Origin: an uncultured Clostridia bacterium
GTDB lineage: Bacteria; Bacillota; Clostridia; Oscillospirales; Ruminococcaceae
Length of the DNA stretch: 7,750 nt
Reading direction: 5' to 3'
Assembly: GCA_946533615.1 (NCBI GenBank)
Contig: CAMNBY010000236.1
Coordinates: 1-7,750, forward strand
Positions 1 through 7,515 of the stretch are shown here, piece by piece (position 1 is the stretch's first letter; the number at the start of each line of letters is the position of its first letter). The position numbers and the translations under genes are program-made. A model generated the notes under the pieces. That model was not told where the DNA came from. It saw nothing but the letters and a program-made list of their open reading frames with translations, and ran no database searches.

Positions 1-3000
1 CTCCTTCTCAACTACCTTGAGCGTAGCGCCTGCGATCTCGTTCTCGCCTGTGATGTCGGTCTTGGAGATCTTGACGTTCAGAGCCTCGTCTTTCATTACG
101 ACCTTGCCGTCTTTGTTGACAGCACTGCCTGTAACTTCGCCGTTGAGCTCGATGGTGAACTCAACATCTGCGGTGTAAGCATAGCCGGTAGGTGCGCCTT
201 CCTCGTGGAGGGTGTAGACTGTGCCTGCCTTCAGCTTGGAGCTGTCGATCTCGTGGGACTCACCTTCAACGGAGGTCCAGCTGTCGATGAGGTCATACTT
301 GTCGCCGTTGTCGTCGGTCTTGGAGCCGTTCTCGTTGTAGTAACGAAGCTCGAGCTTAGCGCCTGCGATCTCATTCTCGCCTGTGATGTCGGTCTTGGAA
401 ATTGTAACGCCAAGAGCCTTATCCTCCATTGTGATCTTTACCTTGTCGGCAAAGGTGAAGGTCTCGGACTCTGCATAGGCGTATCCGTCAGGAGCGCCTG
501 TCTCAACAAGGGTGTACTTTTCGCCTTCGATAAGGCCGTTGACCTTGTGAGTCTCTCTCGAGCTGGAGGTCCAGCTGTCGATGAGGTCGTACTTGTCGCC
601 GTTGTCGTCGGTCTTGGAGCCGTTCTCGTTGTAGTAACGGAGCTCGAGCTCAGCGCCGTCGATCTCTGTGCCGCCTGCTGCGACCTTGGAGAACTCGCCG
701 ACTGTCTGACGGTCATTAGCGGTGAATGTCTGAGAAGTGCTGCTGTAGGTCCAGTAGCCGTTCTCGTCCTGAGTGTTGAGAGCATTGGCGTTGTCGTTTT
801 CGCTGAATACGACCTTGCCGTCTGCGTCAACAGAGAATTTTACGGAATTCTTGATCACTCTGTAGCCGTCGGTGGTAACAGAGGTCTCGGTCATGGTGTA
901 GCTGCCCTCTGCAAGACCCGAAACCGTAACGGTCTCGCCAGCAGTCTCGAAGATGACCGTTGAAGCTGTAACATCAGACTCATCGGTGCCTTCTACCGCA
1001 ACGGTATCGGGATCGAATGTGCCTGTGATAGTGAACAGTGCATTAACGGTATTGCGGGAGTTGTCAGCGTCTGCCTTCTTGACCTTGATCTCGCCGGTCT
1101 CGGCTTCGGTCTCCATCTTGTCCTTAGCTGTAAGGGTGATGGTGTCGTCAGCGAAGGAGTAAACGCCGTTATCGTCCTCTGTGAATGCGGCCTGAGTGGT
1201 ATCAACTGTTACCTTGCCGTCTTCACCCACAGTGAATGTAACTTCCTTGTCGATCACGCTCATGCCATCAACGCTGACTGCTGTCTCCTTGATGGTGTAA
1301 GTGCCTTCCTCCAGCTTAGCGAGCTTAACAGCTGCGTCGTTGGTCGTGAAGGTGATCTTGCTTTCGGTTATATCGGCATTCTCGCTGAGCACGCCGAAAT
1401 TCTTGTCGTCCTCGGGATCGGGGATCTGGTCGATGACCATAACGTTGTCAACGTCAAAGGTACCTGTTACCTCGAAGGTTGCGTTCACGGTAGTCTCGCT
1501 GCCGTCGAACGATTCCTTCTTGATGATGATAGAACCTCTGTCGGGGATCTCCTCGAGTTCGGAGAAGGGGAAGTGCCACTCATCGCCGTTCTCGAAATAG
1601 CCCTTAGTCACGAGCCAGCCGGTGCTGGAGGTGTTGATGTGTGCCGTGGACTCTACTGTCGGGATAAGGAAGATACCTGCCGAAGCAGTGATCTCGATCG
1701 TCTTGACAGAGTTGAGATTCCAAACAACGTTTCTCATTACATACTTGTTGAGCCAGTTGTTCTGTCCTGAATGATAGCCTGTATCAGGGTTGCTGTTACC
1801 CTCGGCGATCAGCTCGTTGCTGTCATTATAGATCTGAGCGGTGAAGTTTCTGACATCTACCTTTTCGGTGGAGTCGAAGTTGAAAACGATCACCTGGTTA
1901 GGTCTCTTCTTGATAACGAGATTCAGGCTGCCGATGGTATTGTCGGCCTTAACAAGATTGTCGGCGTCTATATAAATAGTGTCGCCGTCCTCATAGTCAA
2001 GAGCATTGATGATGATATCGCTGCCGTCAACGACCGGAGAAAGGGTCGCGGGCTTGGAGATCATATCATTCGATACAGCCACCATGTGGTCGAGGTTTGC
2101 ATCGACCTTGGACTTGATGTTTGCTGTGGTGTCAGTTTCAACATAAGCCCACTCTCTGGGATCCTTTACAGGATCATCGCTCGGAGTAACGACAAGAGCA
2201 TTGTGGTTGCTGTGGCTGCCGCCGAGGAAGAGCTTGTTCTGCTCACCGATCTTATTCGGATTTTTGACTGTGAGCTCATCCTTAAGATAATCTGCGGGAG
2301 TTGTGCCGCTCTTCATCGTCGCATCGCCGGTCTCGTTAAAGTCAACGAAGTTTGCGATGAGGAATGTGCCGCACGACGGATCCGAAAGGTCGGGCTCCGT
2401 AGGTTTGTTTCCGCTGTGGTAATAGTTTACTGCGAAGTTGGTCTGAAGGTGACCCTTCTGAGCAAATCTGTCAGCGGTGAAGCCGTACATCATTCCGGGA
2501 CCGAGGATCGTCTTGTAATCGTAATCCTTGGAAGCGCCCTGCTTGGTGAACTCGATGGTCTCGGTGTAGGTCGCGCCGATCACCTTATTGTTCTTGGTGA
2601 TATCCTCACTGGACTGACCCTTCTTGTTTACCTCGAATGTTCTGATGATGTCGCCATTTACGACTTCGCTGCAGCCTGTCATGGAAAGAAGGTTGTTAAT
2701 GTTTCTTTCCGCTCTTGCTGCAATCAGCTGGAGAGTCGTTCCGGGCTCGCTGCCGTTGTAGCGTCTGCCGGCCTGCTGATTTGCATCGCCTGTGCCGCCG
2801 TTGCCGTCCATCCACGAAGAGCTGCTCGCGGTCTGTACGGGAATGGAGTAAACATACTTGCCGCTCTCGTCGGGAGTGGTGAGCGAGAAGCTGAGCCTCT
2901 CGTAGTAGTATGTCGGCTGACCGTTCTGATGCTCAACAGTAAGGAGCACATAGTAGAAGTCGTCCTCAGTGAAGGAAACGGGCTTATCGAACACGAGGTC

Positions 3001-4161
3001 GATATTATACTCGATATCCTGCTGTGTAAAGGTAACGACCTTTGTACCGTCGTCCTCTGTTCTGCCTCCCGGGATATAGCCGGGGAAGGAGTCGGCGCCT
3101 GTCTCAAACAGAGTCTTGAGGTTGTTAGAGCTCTCGTTGTTATTTGAAGTGAACACACGAACAGCTGCATAATACTTGTCGGGGTCATAGCCGACTGCGT
3201 TGCTGCCGCCGTTATAGTCGGCAGCTTCAAGGTCCATCTTGTTGAACTTATCCGCCGTGCCGTCAAAGGTGGCGCTGTTCTTGATGTTGTCTGCGTTTAC
3301 GATCTTCCAGGCAACGATCTTGTCCTTGTTCGCCTCTGTAGGCGACCATTCCTTGCCGCCGTTGGTGTTGCCCTTGTCAAACAGAGCAACGAGAGCATAA
3401 ACGCTGTCGTTCACGCCTATGATCTTGGAGGGGTTGCCCTCGTAGTCATAGGCCTCGAGCCTGAACTTCTGGACAGCCTGCTGAGTGTTTACAACAAACT
3501 TGCCCGAATCAGGGATCTGTCGGTGAGAGTTCCAATCATAATAGCCTTGCGTGAAATTGTAAGTACCCGGCTCAGCAATCTGCTTGCCCTCAATAGTGGT
3601 TGCGGGCTCGTAGTTTCCGGTAATATTACCGTTGGCGTCCATAGTCAGATCCGCAGAGGGGTCAAGATTCCTTACAAGCTCACCCTCAACGGAAGCGGTA
3701 AACCAGTACCACGATCCAGTACGAAGAGTTCCCGACCTCTGCTTCTCAAAATTTCCGGAGTTCCATTCATAAAGATCGCTGCCGGAGATCTCGATGAGCT
3801 GATAGATGTCATTGACATACGTCTCATAAGCCGTATCATCGCTCTCGGGCTTGGAAGAGTCATCATGGCATCTCTCGACCGTGTGAACACGCAGATAATA
3901 GGTGTTCTCGGGGATAGTGACATAGGACGACGAATCCCACTGCGAGCCGAGGTTGATCGTAGCACTTATGTTGTCAGATGCAACACCGTGCAGATTGTTA
4001 TAACCCGACTCGCTGAAAATGACATTTCCCACAGCGCCAGGCTCAAGATCAGCCAGGGCCTTCAAAGGCTCGATGACCGTGTCGCTGAGCGCCATCGTGA
4101 CTGCGATGGCCGCCGCTGTTGCACCGCTGACGAAGCGGCTCAACAGAGTCTTTTTCTTCAT
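1..4161 (-). CDS. Large exported adhesin-like surface protein with choice-of-anchor A-like region and tandem Cna-B/SpaA-like repeats (partial, C-terminus beyond window)
   Basis: The minus-strand frame is open from ATG 4161 to base 1 without a stop, giving 1387 residues and no C-terminus. An AGGAG site ends 5 nt before the ATG. Residues 1-37 look like a signal peptide (MKKK, hydrophobic stretch, ALA before Asp38). Residues 38 to about 600 match nothing I recognise. Residues about 670-870 resemble the 'choice-of-anchor A' (putative adhesive) domain: QVIVFNF near 756-762, then GIFLIP, STGWLVTKGYF and EWHFPF near 860-866. Five prealbumin-like (Cna-B/SpaA) domains follow, at about 875-1017, 1019-1153, 1154-1250, 1251-1361 and from 1362 on. 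Domains 3 and 4 carry pilin E-boxes, YTLVETGAPDGY (1216-1227) and YTLHEEGAPTGY (1316-1327). Putative isopeptide residues are K1159/E1220/D1247 and K1256/E1320/D1358. Such proteins usually end in a sortase signal, which is not visible here. I infer a wall-attached adhesin or pilin-like stalk. The exported, repeat-bearing nature is secure; ligand and function are unknown. The gene has its own promoter and appears monocistronic at its 5' end. Confidence 0.9.
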   Translation of the reverse strand, partial: MKKKTLLSRFVSGATAAAIAVTMALSDTVIEPLKALADLEPGAVGNVIFSESGYNNLHGVASDNISATINLGSQWDSSSYVTIPENTYYLRVHTVERCHDDSSKPESDDTAYETYVNDIYQLIEISGSDLYEWNSGNFEKQRSGTLRTGSWYWFTASVEGELVRNLDPSADLTMDANGNITGNYEPATTIEGKQIAEPGTYNFTQGYYDWNSHRQIPDSGKFVVNTQQAVQKFRLEAYDYEGNPSKIIGVNDSVYALVALFDKGNTNGGKEWSPTEANKDKIVAWKIVNADNIKNSATFDGTADKFNKMDLEAADYNGGSNAVGYDPDKYYAAVRVFTSNNNESSNNLKTLFETGADSFPGYIPGGRTEDDGTKVVTFTQQDIEYNIDLVFDKPVSFTEDDFYYVLLTVEHQNGQPTYYYERLSFSLTTPDESGKYVYSIPVQTASSSSWMDGNGGTGDANQQAGRRYNGSEPGTTLQLIAARAERNINNLLSMTGCSEVVNGDIIRTFEVNKKGQSSEDITKNNKVIGATYTETIEFTKQGASKDYDYKTILGPGMMYGFTADRFAQKGHLQTNFAVNYYHSGNKPTEPDLSDPSCGTFLIANFVDFNETGDATMKSGTTPADYLKDELTVKNPNKIGEQNKLFLGGSHSNHNALVVTPSDDPVKDPREWAYVETDTTANIKSKVDANLDHMVAVSNDMISKPATLSPVVDGSDIIINALDYEDGDTIYIDADNLVKADNTIGSLNLVIKKRPNQVIVFNFDSTEKVDVRNFTAQIYNDSNELIAEGNSNPDTGYHSGQNNWLNKYVMRNVVWNLNSVKTIEITASAGIFLIPTVESTAHINTSSTGWLVTKGYFENGDEWHFPFSELEEIPDRGSIIIKKESFDGSETTVNATFEVTGTFDVDNVMVIDQIPDPEDDKNFGVLSENADITESKITFTTNDAAVKLAKLEEGTYTIKETAVSVDGMSVIDKEVTFTVGEDGKVTVDTTQAAFTEDDNGVYSFADDTITLTAKDKMETEAETGEIKVKKADADNSRNTVNALFTITGTFDPDTVAVEGTDESDVTASTVIFETAGETVTVSGLAEGSYTMTETSVTTDGYRVIKNSVKFSVDADGKVVFSENDNANALNTQDENGYWTYSSTSQTFTANDRQTVGEFSKVAAGGTEIDGAELELRYYNENGSKTDDNGDKYDLIDSWTSSSRETHKVNGLIEGEKYTLVETGAPDGYAYAESETFTFADKVKITMEDKALGVTISKTDITGENEIAGAKLELRYYNENGSKTDDNGDKYDLIDSWTSVEGESHEIDSSKLKAGTVYTLHEEGAPTGYAYTADVEFTIELNGEVTGSAVNKDGKVVMKDEALNVKISKTDITGENEIAGATLKVVEKE
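24..402 (-). repeat. Second near-identical direct repeat in the adhesin gene (46-bp copies 24-69 and 357-402)
   Basis: Bases 24-69 and 357-402 match at 44 of 46 positions by eye, 333 bp apart. They encode the domain-start motif 'ISKTDITGENEIAGA' of Cna-B domains 5 and 4, including the presumed isopeptide lysine (K1367 and K1256). Domain 5 departs from domain 4 straight after this block ('TLKVVEKE' instead of 'KLELRYY'), so it may be a different module or the lead-in to the C-terminal domain. More copies may lie beyond base 1. Confidence 0.85.
271..654 (-). repeat. Near-identical 90-bp direct repeat inside the adhesin gene (copies 271-360 and 565-654)
   Basis: The two 90-bp blocks lie 294 bp apart and differ at three positions by eye. 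They encode the matching segment from 'ELRYYNENG' to 'LIDSWTS' in Cna-B domains 4 and 3. Two differences are silent (Tyr TAT/TAC, Leu CTT/CTC) and one changes Lys to Glu. The flanking parts of the same domains are much less alike, so the near-identity points to recent duplication or gene conversion rather than simple protein-level constraint. Confidence 0.9.
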
Positions 4162-4166
4162 AGTTT

Positions 4167-4175
4167 CTCCTACCT
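4167..4175 (-). promoter_or_regulatory. Ribosome binding site of the adhesin gene
   Basis: The minus strand reads AGGTAGGAG, then five bases, then ATG at 4161. It is the only good Shine-Dalgarno match near an in-frame start, and the residues just after it form a normal signal peptide, so it fixes the start. Confidence 0.75.
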
Positions 4176-4247
4176 TTCATAATAGATTTTACCGAAGGAG
4201 GTCTGCAATAAATTGGCCGATAGAGACACCCCTCCAATAGTAACATA

Positions 4248-4276
4248 ATTGTAACATATTTTTTCACAAAATGCAA
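4248..4276 (-). promoter_or_regulatory. Promoter of the adhesin gene (extended -10)
   Basis: On the minus strand, TTGCAT (4276-4271) and TACAAT (4253-4248) are separated by exactly 17 bp. The -10 is preceded by TG one base upstream (TGTTACAAT), an extended -10. The expected start is near 4241, leaving a leader of about 80 nt before ATG 4161. The element lies in AT-rich DNA downstream of the transporter operon terminator, which fits independent transcription of the adhesin. Confidence 0.7.
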
Positions 4277-4318
4277 TATTTCAGGGCTAAAAATCGCCCC
4301 CAAAAATAGCATACCTTT

Positions 4319-4356
4319 ATTGTGCACATTGCACAATGGTTTAAATTTCTAACCAT
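4319..4356. promoter_or_regulatory. Two abutting inverted repeats upstream of the adhesin promoter
   Basis: Bases 4319-4337 form ATTGTGC - 5 nt - GCACAAT (perfect 7-bp arms). Bases 4336-4356 form ATGGTT - 9 nt - AACCAT (perfect 6-bp arms). The two overlap by two bases. They lie 45 bp or more upstream of the -35, where an activator or an upstream repressor could bind. No terminator role is likely, as no T-tract follows the arms on the minus strand. Function is inferred only from symmetry and position. Confidence 0.35.
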
Positions 4357-4362
4357 TAGGCA

Positions 4363-4378
4363 GCGAAAACGTTTGCGC
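4363..4378. promoter_or_regulatory. LacI/PurR-family-like operator palindrome
   Basis: GCGAAAACGTTTGCGC is symmetric at 14 of 16 positions around a central CG. This is the hallmark of LacI-family operators and is close to the E. coli PurR box (ACGCAAACGTTTGCGT); it fits the Firmicutes CcpA cre consensus less well. It lies about 120 bp upstream of the adhesin -10 and just downstream of the transporter terminator, so any effect would be on the adhesin gene. No LacI-family regulator is encoded in the window. The symmetry is seen directly; the regulator family is inferred. Confidence 0.45.
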
Positions 4379-4400
4379 AAAACCGCCGACTTGACAGGGA

Positions 4401-4442
4401 GCATAAAGAAAAGCGCCAAAACACGGCTGTGTAATGGCGCTT
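4401..4442 (-). terminator. Rho-independent terminator of the ABC transporter operon
   Basis: The hairpin spans 4411-4442: an 8-bp outer stem (AAGCGCCA/TGGCGCTT), an A-A internal mismatch of two, a 4-bp inner stem (ACAC/GTGT) and a GGCT-type tetraloop. On the minus strand the stem runs straight into TTTTCTTTATG. The hairpin starts 19 nt after the permease stop codon. It separates the transporter operon from the adhesin gene. Confidence 0.85.
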
Positions 4443-4461
4443 GACTTTACATATTTCGATG

Positions 4462-6762
4462 TCACTCCATGCCCTTCAGTACCTCCACCATGTCGATGCG
4501 GCGGATACGTTTGGCGAACATGAAGCTCACAAGGACGCTGACGCCCATTACAAGCAGCGCCGAGAGGACGACCGTGCGTGCAGAGATGTAGCACGGCCAG
4601 TCGATGCTGTCGCCGTTTGTGTCCATCATCAGCTGGATAAGCTGTTTGCCGAAGGGCATACCCGTAAGCGTTCCGATCAGCGAGAGCCAGAGGTTCTGGG
4701 TCGCCATAAGGCGGCGGATGCGGCGGCTGCCGAATCCCAGGACTTTCAGGGTGGCGAACTCCTTTTCGCGCTCATTGAAGGAGAGGTTGCCCGAGTTGTA
4801 GAGCACGATCACGATCATCATCACGGAGAAGATCGACATGAACCACACCAGAAGATCCATGATCTCCATGCTCTTGTCAAAGGCCTTGACCAGCTCCTCG
4901 CGGCTGTGGACAGAGGCGATGGCGCCGTCCTCGATGTCCTCGAGGCGCTTGTCGTTTGAGAGCAGCATGGCAGGCGAATACTCCAGCCCCTCTACCTTTT
5001 CGGCGTCCTCGCGGAGGATATAGATGCCCATTATGGACGGGTGCCTGATGATGCAGCCGACCTCGGCCTCCACCCACTGCTCCCCTGTCGAGAGCTTCCA
5101 GAAGATCTTGTCTCCCTTTTTGATCCCGAGTCGGGCGGCCTGATTCTTGGTGACGCCGACGGTGCCGGGCTCGAGCTTGCAGCGGTCAAGCTCCATATCC
5201 GTGAGCCCGAAGAGCCCCTCGCCCTCGACCGAGACCAGCTTGCAGGAAAGGATATCCTCGGAGGTCGGGTGGTCGTCGGTGGCCATAGAGATCATATAGG
5301 TCGCAAGGTACTCGCCGCCGTACTCGGCCTTGATGGCCTCCTTCTGCTCAAAGGTGGCGTTGTCGGCGAACTGCACCTGATAGTCATAGTTCTGTATCTT
5401 GTCGAAATACCAGTCGCGGACATAGTCGAGGGAGTCGAAGCAGCCGAGACCCATTGTCATCAGCAGCATACCGACAGCCGTGCCGAAGACTCCCATGAAG
5501 GCCCGCAGTTTTGAGCGGCAGATATCCCTGAGATTATAGTGGGCATTGAAGCTGAGCTTATCCCAGAAGGGCAGCCTCTCAAAGATGCAGGGACGGGCAT
5601 CGGGAGCGGCAGCGGGTCTCAGCGCCTCCGAGGGCTGTATCTTCAGCACCTGACGGCAGGAGAAGAAGGCCGTGAGCACGCAGACTCCGACGATCACGCA
5701 GACCAGCACGATGCTGCGGTAGTCAAAGCCCGCCGACCATTCGGGGACGGAGTAATACTGGCCGCCGAACATCTCGACCATCATGCGGCCGAGGGTGGCA
5801 AGTCCGAGCCCGACACCCGCGATGCCGCCCAGCAGCGACACCACAAGGCTGAAGCTCAGGTAATGCAGGAGTATCTTGCGCTTTTTGAGGCCGAGGGCGT
5901 TCATTGTGCCTATCTGCGTTCTTTGCTGGCTTATCATTCGCTTCATTGTGGTCATGATGACCAGCAGGGCAATCGCCACGAACACAAAGGCGAAAACATA
6001 GGCGAAGCTCTCGTGCTGCGCCAGCTCGTCGGAGAGCTTGTAGTACCCGGGGATAGAGTCGCGGTCGGCGATAAAGGCGTACTTGTTGTCAAGAGCCTTT
6101 GAGATGTCGTCCTCGAGCGACAGCGCCTTGCCCTCGCAGGTGAAGAGCAGCTGGTTGTAGCTTCTCAGCTCCTCGGGCAGGACGTTCATCGAAAAATAGA
6201 GGAACGAGATATTGTGGAAGTCCGTATCTGCGTCGGTCGAGGCGCAGGCGTACTCATATTCGGGGGTCGCGACGAAGCCGCGTATCTGCTTTGTTATGTC
6301 CTGCCCGAGGACATGGACGGTGAAGCTGTCGCCGAGCTTGAAGTCCCAGGCATCGGCAAAGCGGTAGAACATCCAGACGCCCTCGGTGTCCGAGGGGTCA
6401 AACTCGGCGCCCTCCACGACATAGGGCTTGGTCACGGTGTTTTCTTCTTCAAAATAGCAGTAGACCTCGGCGGTGTTGTATTTCTCGTCGGCCTTGCCGA
6501 GCACCTCGGTGCGGAGCTGGACGTCGTTTATCTTATCGACTGCCGCAAGGCTTTGGCGCTGCTCTTCCGTAAAGGAGCTGCCGTAGATCCAGCCGTCAGC
6601 GCAGTTGGTCTTTTCGTGGAAGCGCTCGCGTGCCCTGCCGCCGCCGATAACGTTGGCCTCGAAGCCCGTGAAGCACCACATCGCCACCATCGAGAGCAGG
6701 AAGATCGAGAAGAACTGTGCAAAATTTCCCCTGATGTCTCTCAGCATTTTCTTTCGGAGCAT
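4462..6762 (-). CDS. FtsX-family ABC transporter permease, two FtsX domains
   Basis: This is the membrane subunit partnered with the ATPase encoded just upstream, in a MacB/LolCE/FtsX-type (type VII-like) exporter. From ATG 6762 it is 766 residues. I predict eight membrane segments near 14-35, 252-272, 302-326, 350-368, 422-441, 637-655, 690-706 and 731-750, with large extracytoplasmic regions at about 36-250 and 442-636. The two FtsX cores each end with the usual motif, KIQPSEALRP (374-383) and DMVEVLKG (757-764). ATG 6762 is chosen because GGAGG lies 8 nt upstream; the in-frame GTG at 6768 (two residues longer) would leave only 2 nt. The stop is at 4464-4462, followed by the terminator. The substrate is unknown: relatives export peptides, lipoproteins or antibiotics, or transmit mechanical signals. 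There is no linked histidine kinase or MacA-like adaptor in the window. Confidence 0.92.
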   Translation of the reverse strand: MLRKKMLRDIRGNFAQFFSIFLLSMVAMWCFTGFEANVIGGGRARERFHEKTNCADGWIYGSSFTEEQRQSLAAVDKINDVQLRTEVLGKADEKYNTAEVYCYFEEENTVTKPYVVEGAEFDPSDTEGVWMFYRFADAWDFKLGDSFTVHVLGQDITKQIRGFVATPEYEYACASTDADTDFHNISFLYFSMNVLPEELRSYNQLLFTCEGKALSLEDDISKALDNKYAFIADRDSIPGYYKLSDELAQHESFAYVFAFVFVAIALLVIMTTMKRMISQQRTQIGTMNALGLKKRKILLHYLSFSLVVSLLGGIAGVGLGLATLGRMMVEMFGGQYYSVPEWSAGFDYRSIVLVCVIVGVCVLTAFFSCRQVLKIQPSEALRPAAAPDARPCIFERLPFWDKLSFNAHYNLRDICRSKLRAFMGVFGTAVGMLLMTMGLGCFDSLDYVRDWYFDKIQNYDYQVQFADNATFEQKEAIKAEYGGEYLATYMISMATDDHPTSEDILSCKLVSVEGEGLFGLTDMELDRCKLEPGTVGVTKNQAARLGIKKGDKIFWKLSTGEQWVEAEVGCIIRHPSIMGIYILREDAEKVEGLEYSPAMLLSNDKRLEDIEDGAIASVHSREELVKAFDKSMEIMDLLVWFMSIFSVMMIVIVLYNSGNLSFNEREKEFATLKVLGFGSRRIRRLMATQNLWLSLIGTLTGMPFGKQLIQLMMDTNGDSIDWPCYISARTVVLSALLVMGVSVLVSFMFAKRIRRIDMVEVLKGME

Positions 6763-6770
6763 AGTCACAT

Positions 6771-6775
6771 CCTCC
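6771..6775 (-). promoter_or_regulatory. Ribosome binding site that decides the permease start
   Basis: GGAGG lies in the 15-bp gap between the ATPase stop and the permease. It is 8 nt from ATG 6762 but only 2 nt from GTG 6768. An ATG at 6770 overlapping the site is followed at once by TGA and cannot be used. The spacing favours ATG 6762. Confidence 0.75.
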
Positions 6776-6777
6776 GC

Positions 6778-7491
6778 TTACCACTCGACTTCGCTGACGG
6801 GCAGCGGGTCGGGGTTTGTCTTGATGGACTTGATCTTTGCGTTCCTCATGTGTATCACGCGGTCGGCGCACTTGGCGATGTCAGCGTTATGGGTCACAAG
6901 GATAACGGTCTGCCCCTTTTCGCGCGAGAGCTTTTGCAGCAGCTCCAGCACGATGCGCCCTGTCTCAGAATCGAGAGCGCCTGTGGGTTCGTCCCCGAGT
7001 ATGAGCTTCGGGTCCTTTGCGAGGGCTCTTGCGATCGAGACCCTTTGCTGCTCACCGCCGGACATCTGTGAGGGGAACTTCTTTGCGTGGCTGCCGAGGC
7101 CGACGCTTTCAAGCATCTTCATCGGGTCGAGGGCGTTCTTTTTGATGTCCTTCATCAGGGACACGTTCTCGAGCGCCGTCAGTCCGGGCAGCAGGTTGTA
7201 GAACTGAAAGATGAACCCCACCGTATCTGCGCGGTATTCCGAGAGCTTACTGTCGCCGAAGGAGGATATCTCCTGACCGTCAACGATGACCTTGCCCTCC
7301 GTGGGGACGTCCATTCCGCCCAGCATATTCAGGACTGTGCTCTTCCCTGCTCCCGACTGTCCGAGTATCACCACGAACTCACCCTCATTGATGGTGAAGC
7401 TGACGTGATCGACGGCGGTCTGCCTGCCCTCTCCCTTGCCGTAGGTCTTTACTACATCGCGTAGCTCCGCGATGACTTTGTTATTTTCCAT
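6778..7491 (-). CDS. ABC transporter ATP-binding protein, MacB/LolD (FtsE-like) family
   Basis: This is the cytoplasmic ATPase that powers the FtsX-type permease encoded directly downstream. At 237 residues it has the usual length for the family and every core motif: Walker A GQSGAGKST (44-52), Q-loop Q96 in IFQFYNLLP, signature SGGEQQR (144-150), Walker B LILGDEPT (163-170) with E168 as the catalytic base, D-loop GALD (171-174) and H-loop H201. Phe-Gln-Phe-Tyr-Asn-Leu-Leu-Pro after the Q-loop is typical of MacB/LolD-type ATPases. A GGAG site lies 8 nt before ATG 7491. The stop is 15 bp before the permease ATG, so the two are an operon. A strong promoter and palindromic operator lie immediately upstream, suggesting repression of the pair. 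The substrate cannot be read from the ATPase. Confidence 0.95.
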   Translation of the reverse strand: MENNKVIAELRDVVKTYGKGEGRQTAVDHVSFTINEGEFVVILGQSGAGKSTVLNMLGGMDVPTEGKVIVDGQEISSFGDSKLSEYRADTVGFIFQFYNLLPGLTALENVSLMKDIKKNALDPMKMLESVGLGSHAKKFPSQMSGGEQQRVSIARALAKDPKLILGDEPTGALDSETGRIVLELLQKLSREKGQTVILVTHNADIAKCADRVIHMRNAKIKSIKTNPDPLPVSEVEW

Positions 7492-7515
7492 TTTATCATC
7501 TCCATACAGCTATAT

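Noticed and set aside
24..654. Spaced repeats resembling a CRISPR array
   Set aside because: Units are 46-90 bp at 294-333 bp spacing, in frame, and encode protein domains; they are not 25-40 bp repeats with short unique spacers.
205..963. 252-residue plus-strand frame with internal repeats
   Set aside because: The repeats are the reverse side of the adhesin's Cna-B repeats; it has no independent evidence of coding.
1771..3147. 458-residue open frame on the plus strand
   Set aside because: It lies wholly antisense to the adhesin gene, starts without a ribosome site, is unusually rich in Val/Leu/Ile with no recognisable domain, and is explained by the codon pattern of the real minus-strand frame.
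4162..4241. Possible riboswitch or attenuator in the 80-nt adhesin leader
   Set aside because: GGAGG/CCTCC and ATTGG/CCAAT could pair in alternative ways, but the stems are short and bulged and match no riboswitch class I know; there is no terminator-like T-tract.
4284..4301. GGGC/GCCC hairpin downstream of the inverted repeats
   Set aside because: The stem is only four pairs with an eight-base loop and no T-run after it on the minus strand, so it is not a credible terminator.
4049..4336. 95-residue minus-strand frame upstream of and overlapping the adhesin start
   Set aside because: It runs through the adhesin promoter and into its 5' end in another frame, with no ribosome site and no recognisable protein.
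4349..4594. 81-residue minus-strand frame over the permease 3' end and terminator
   Set aside because: It overlaps the well-supported permease C-terminus and the terminator hairpin, so it is a shadow frame.
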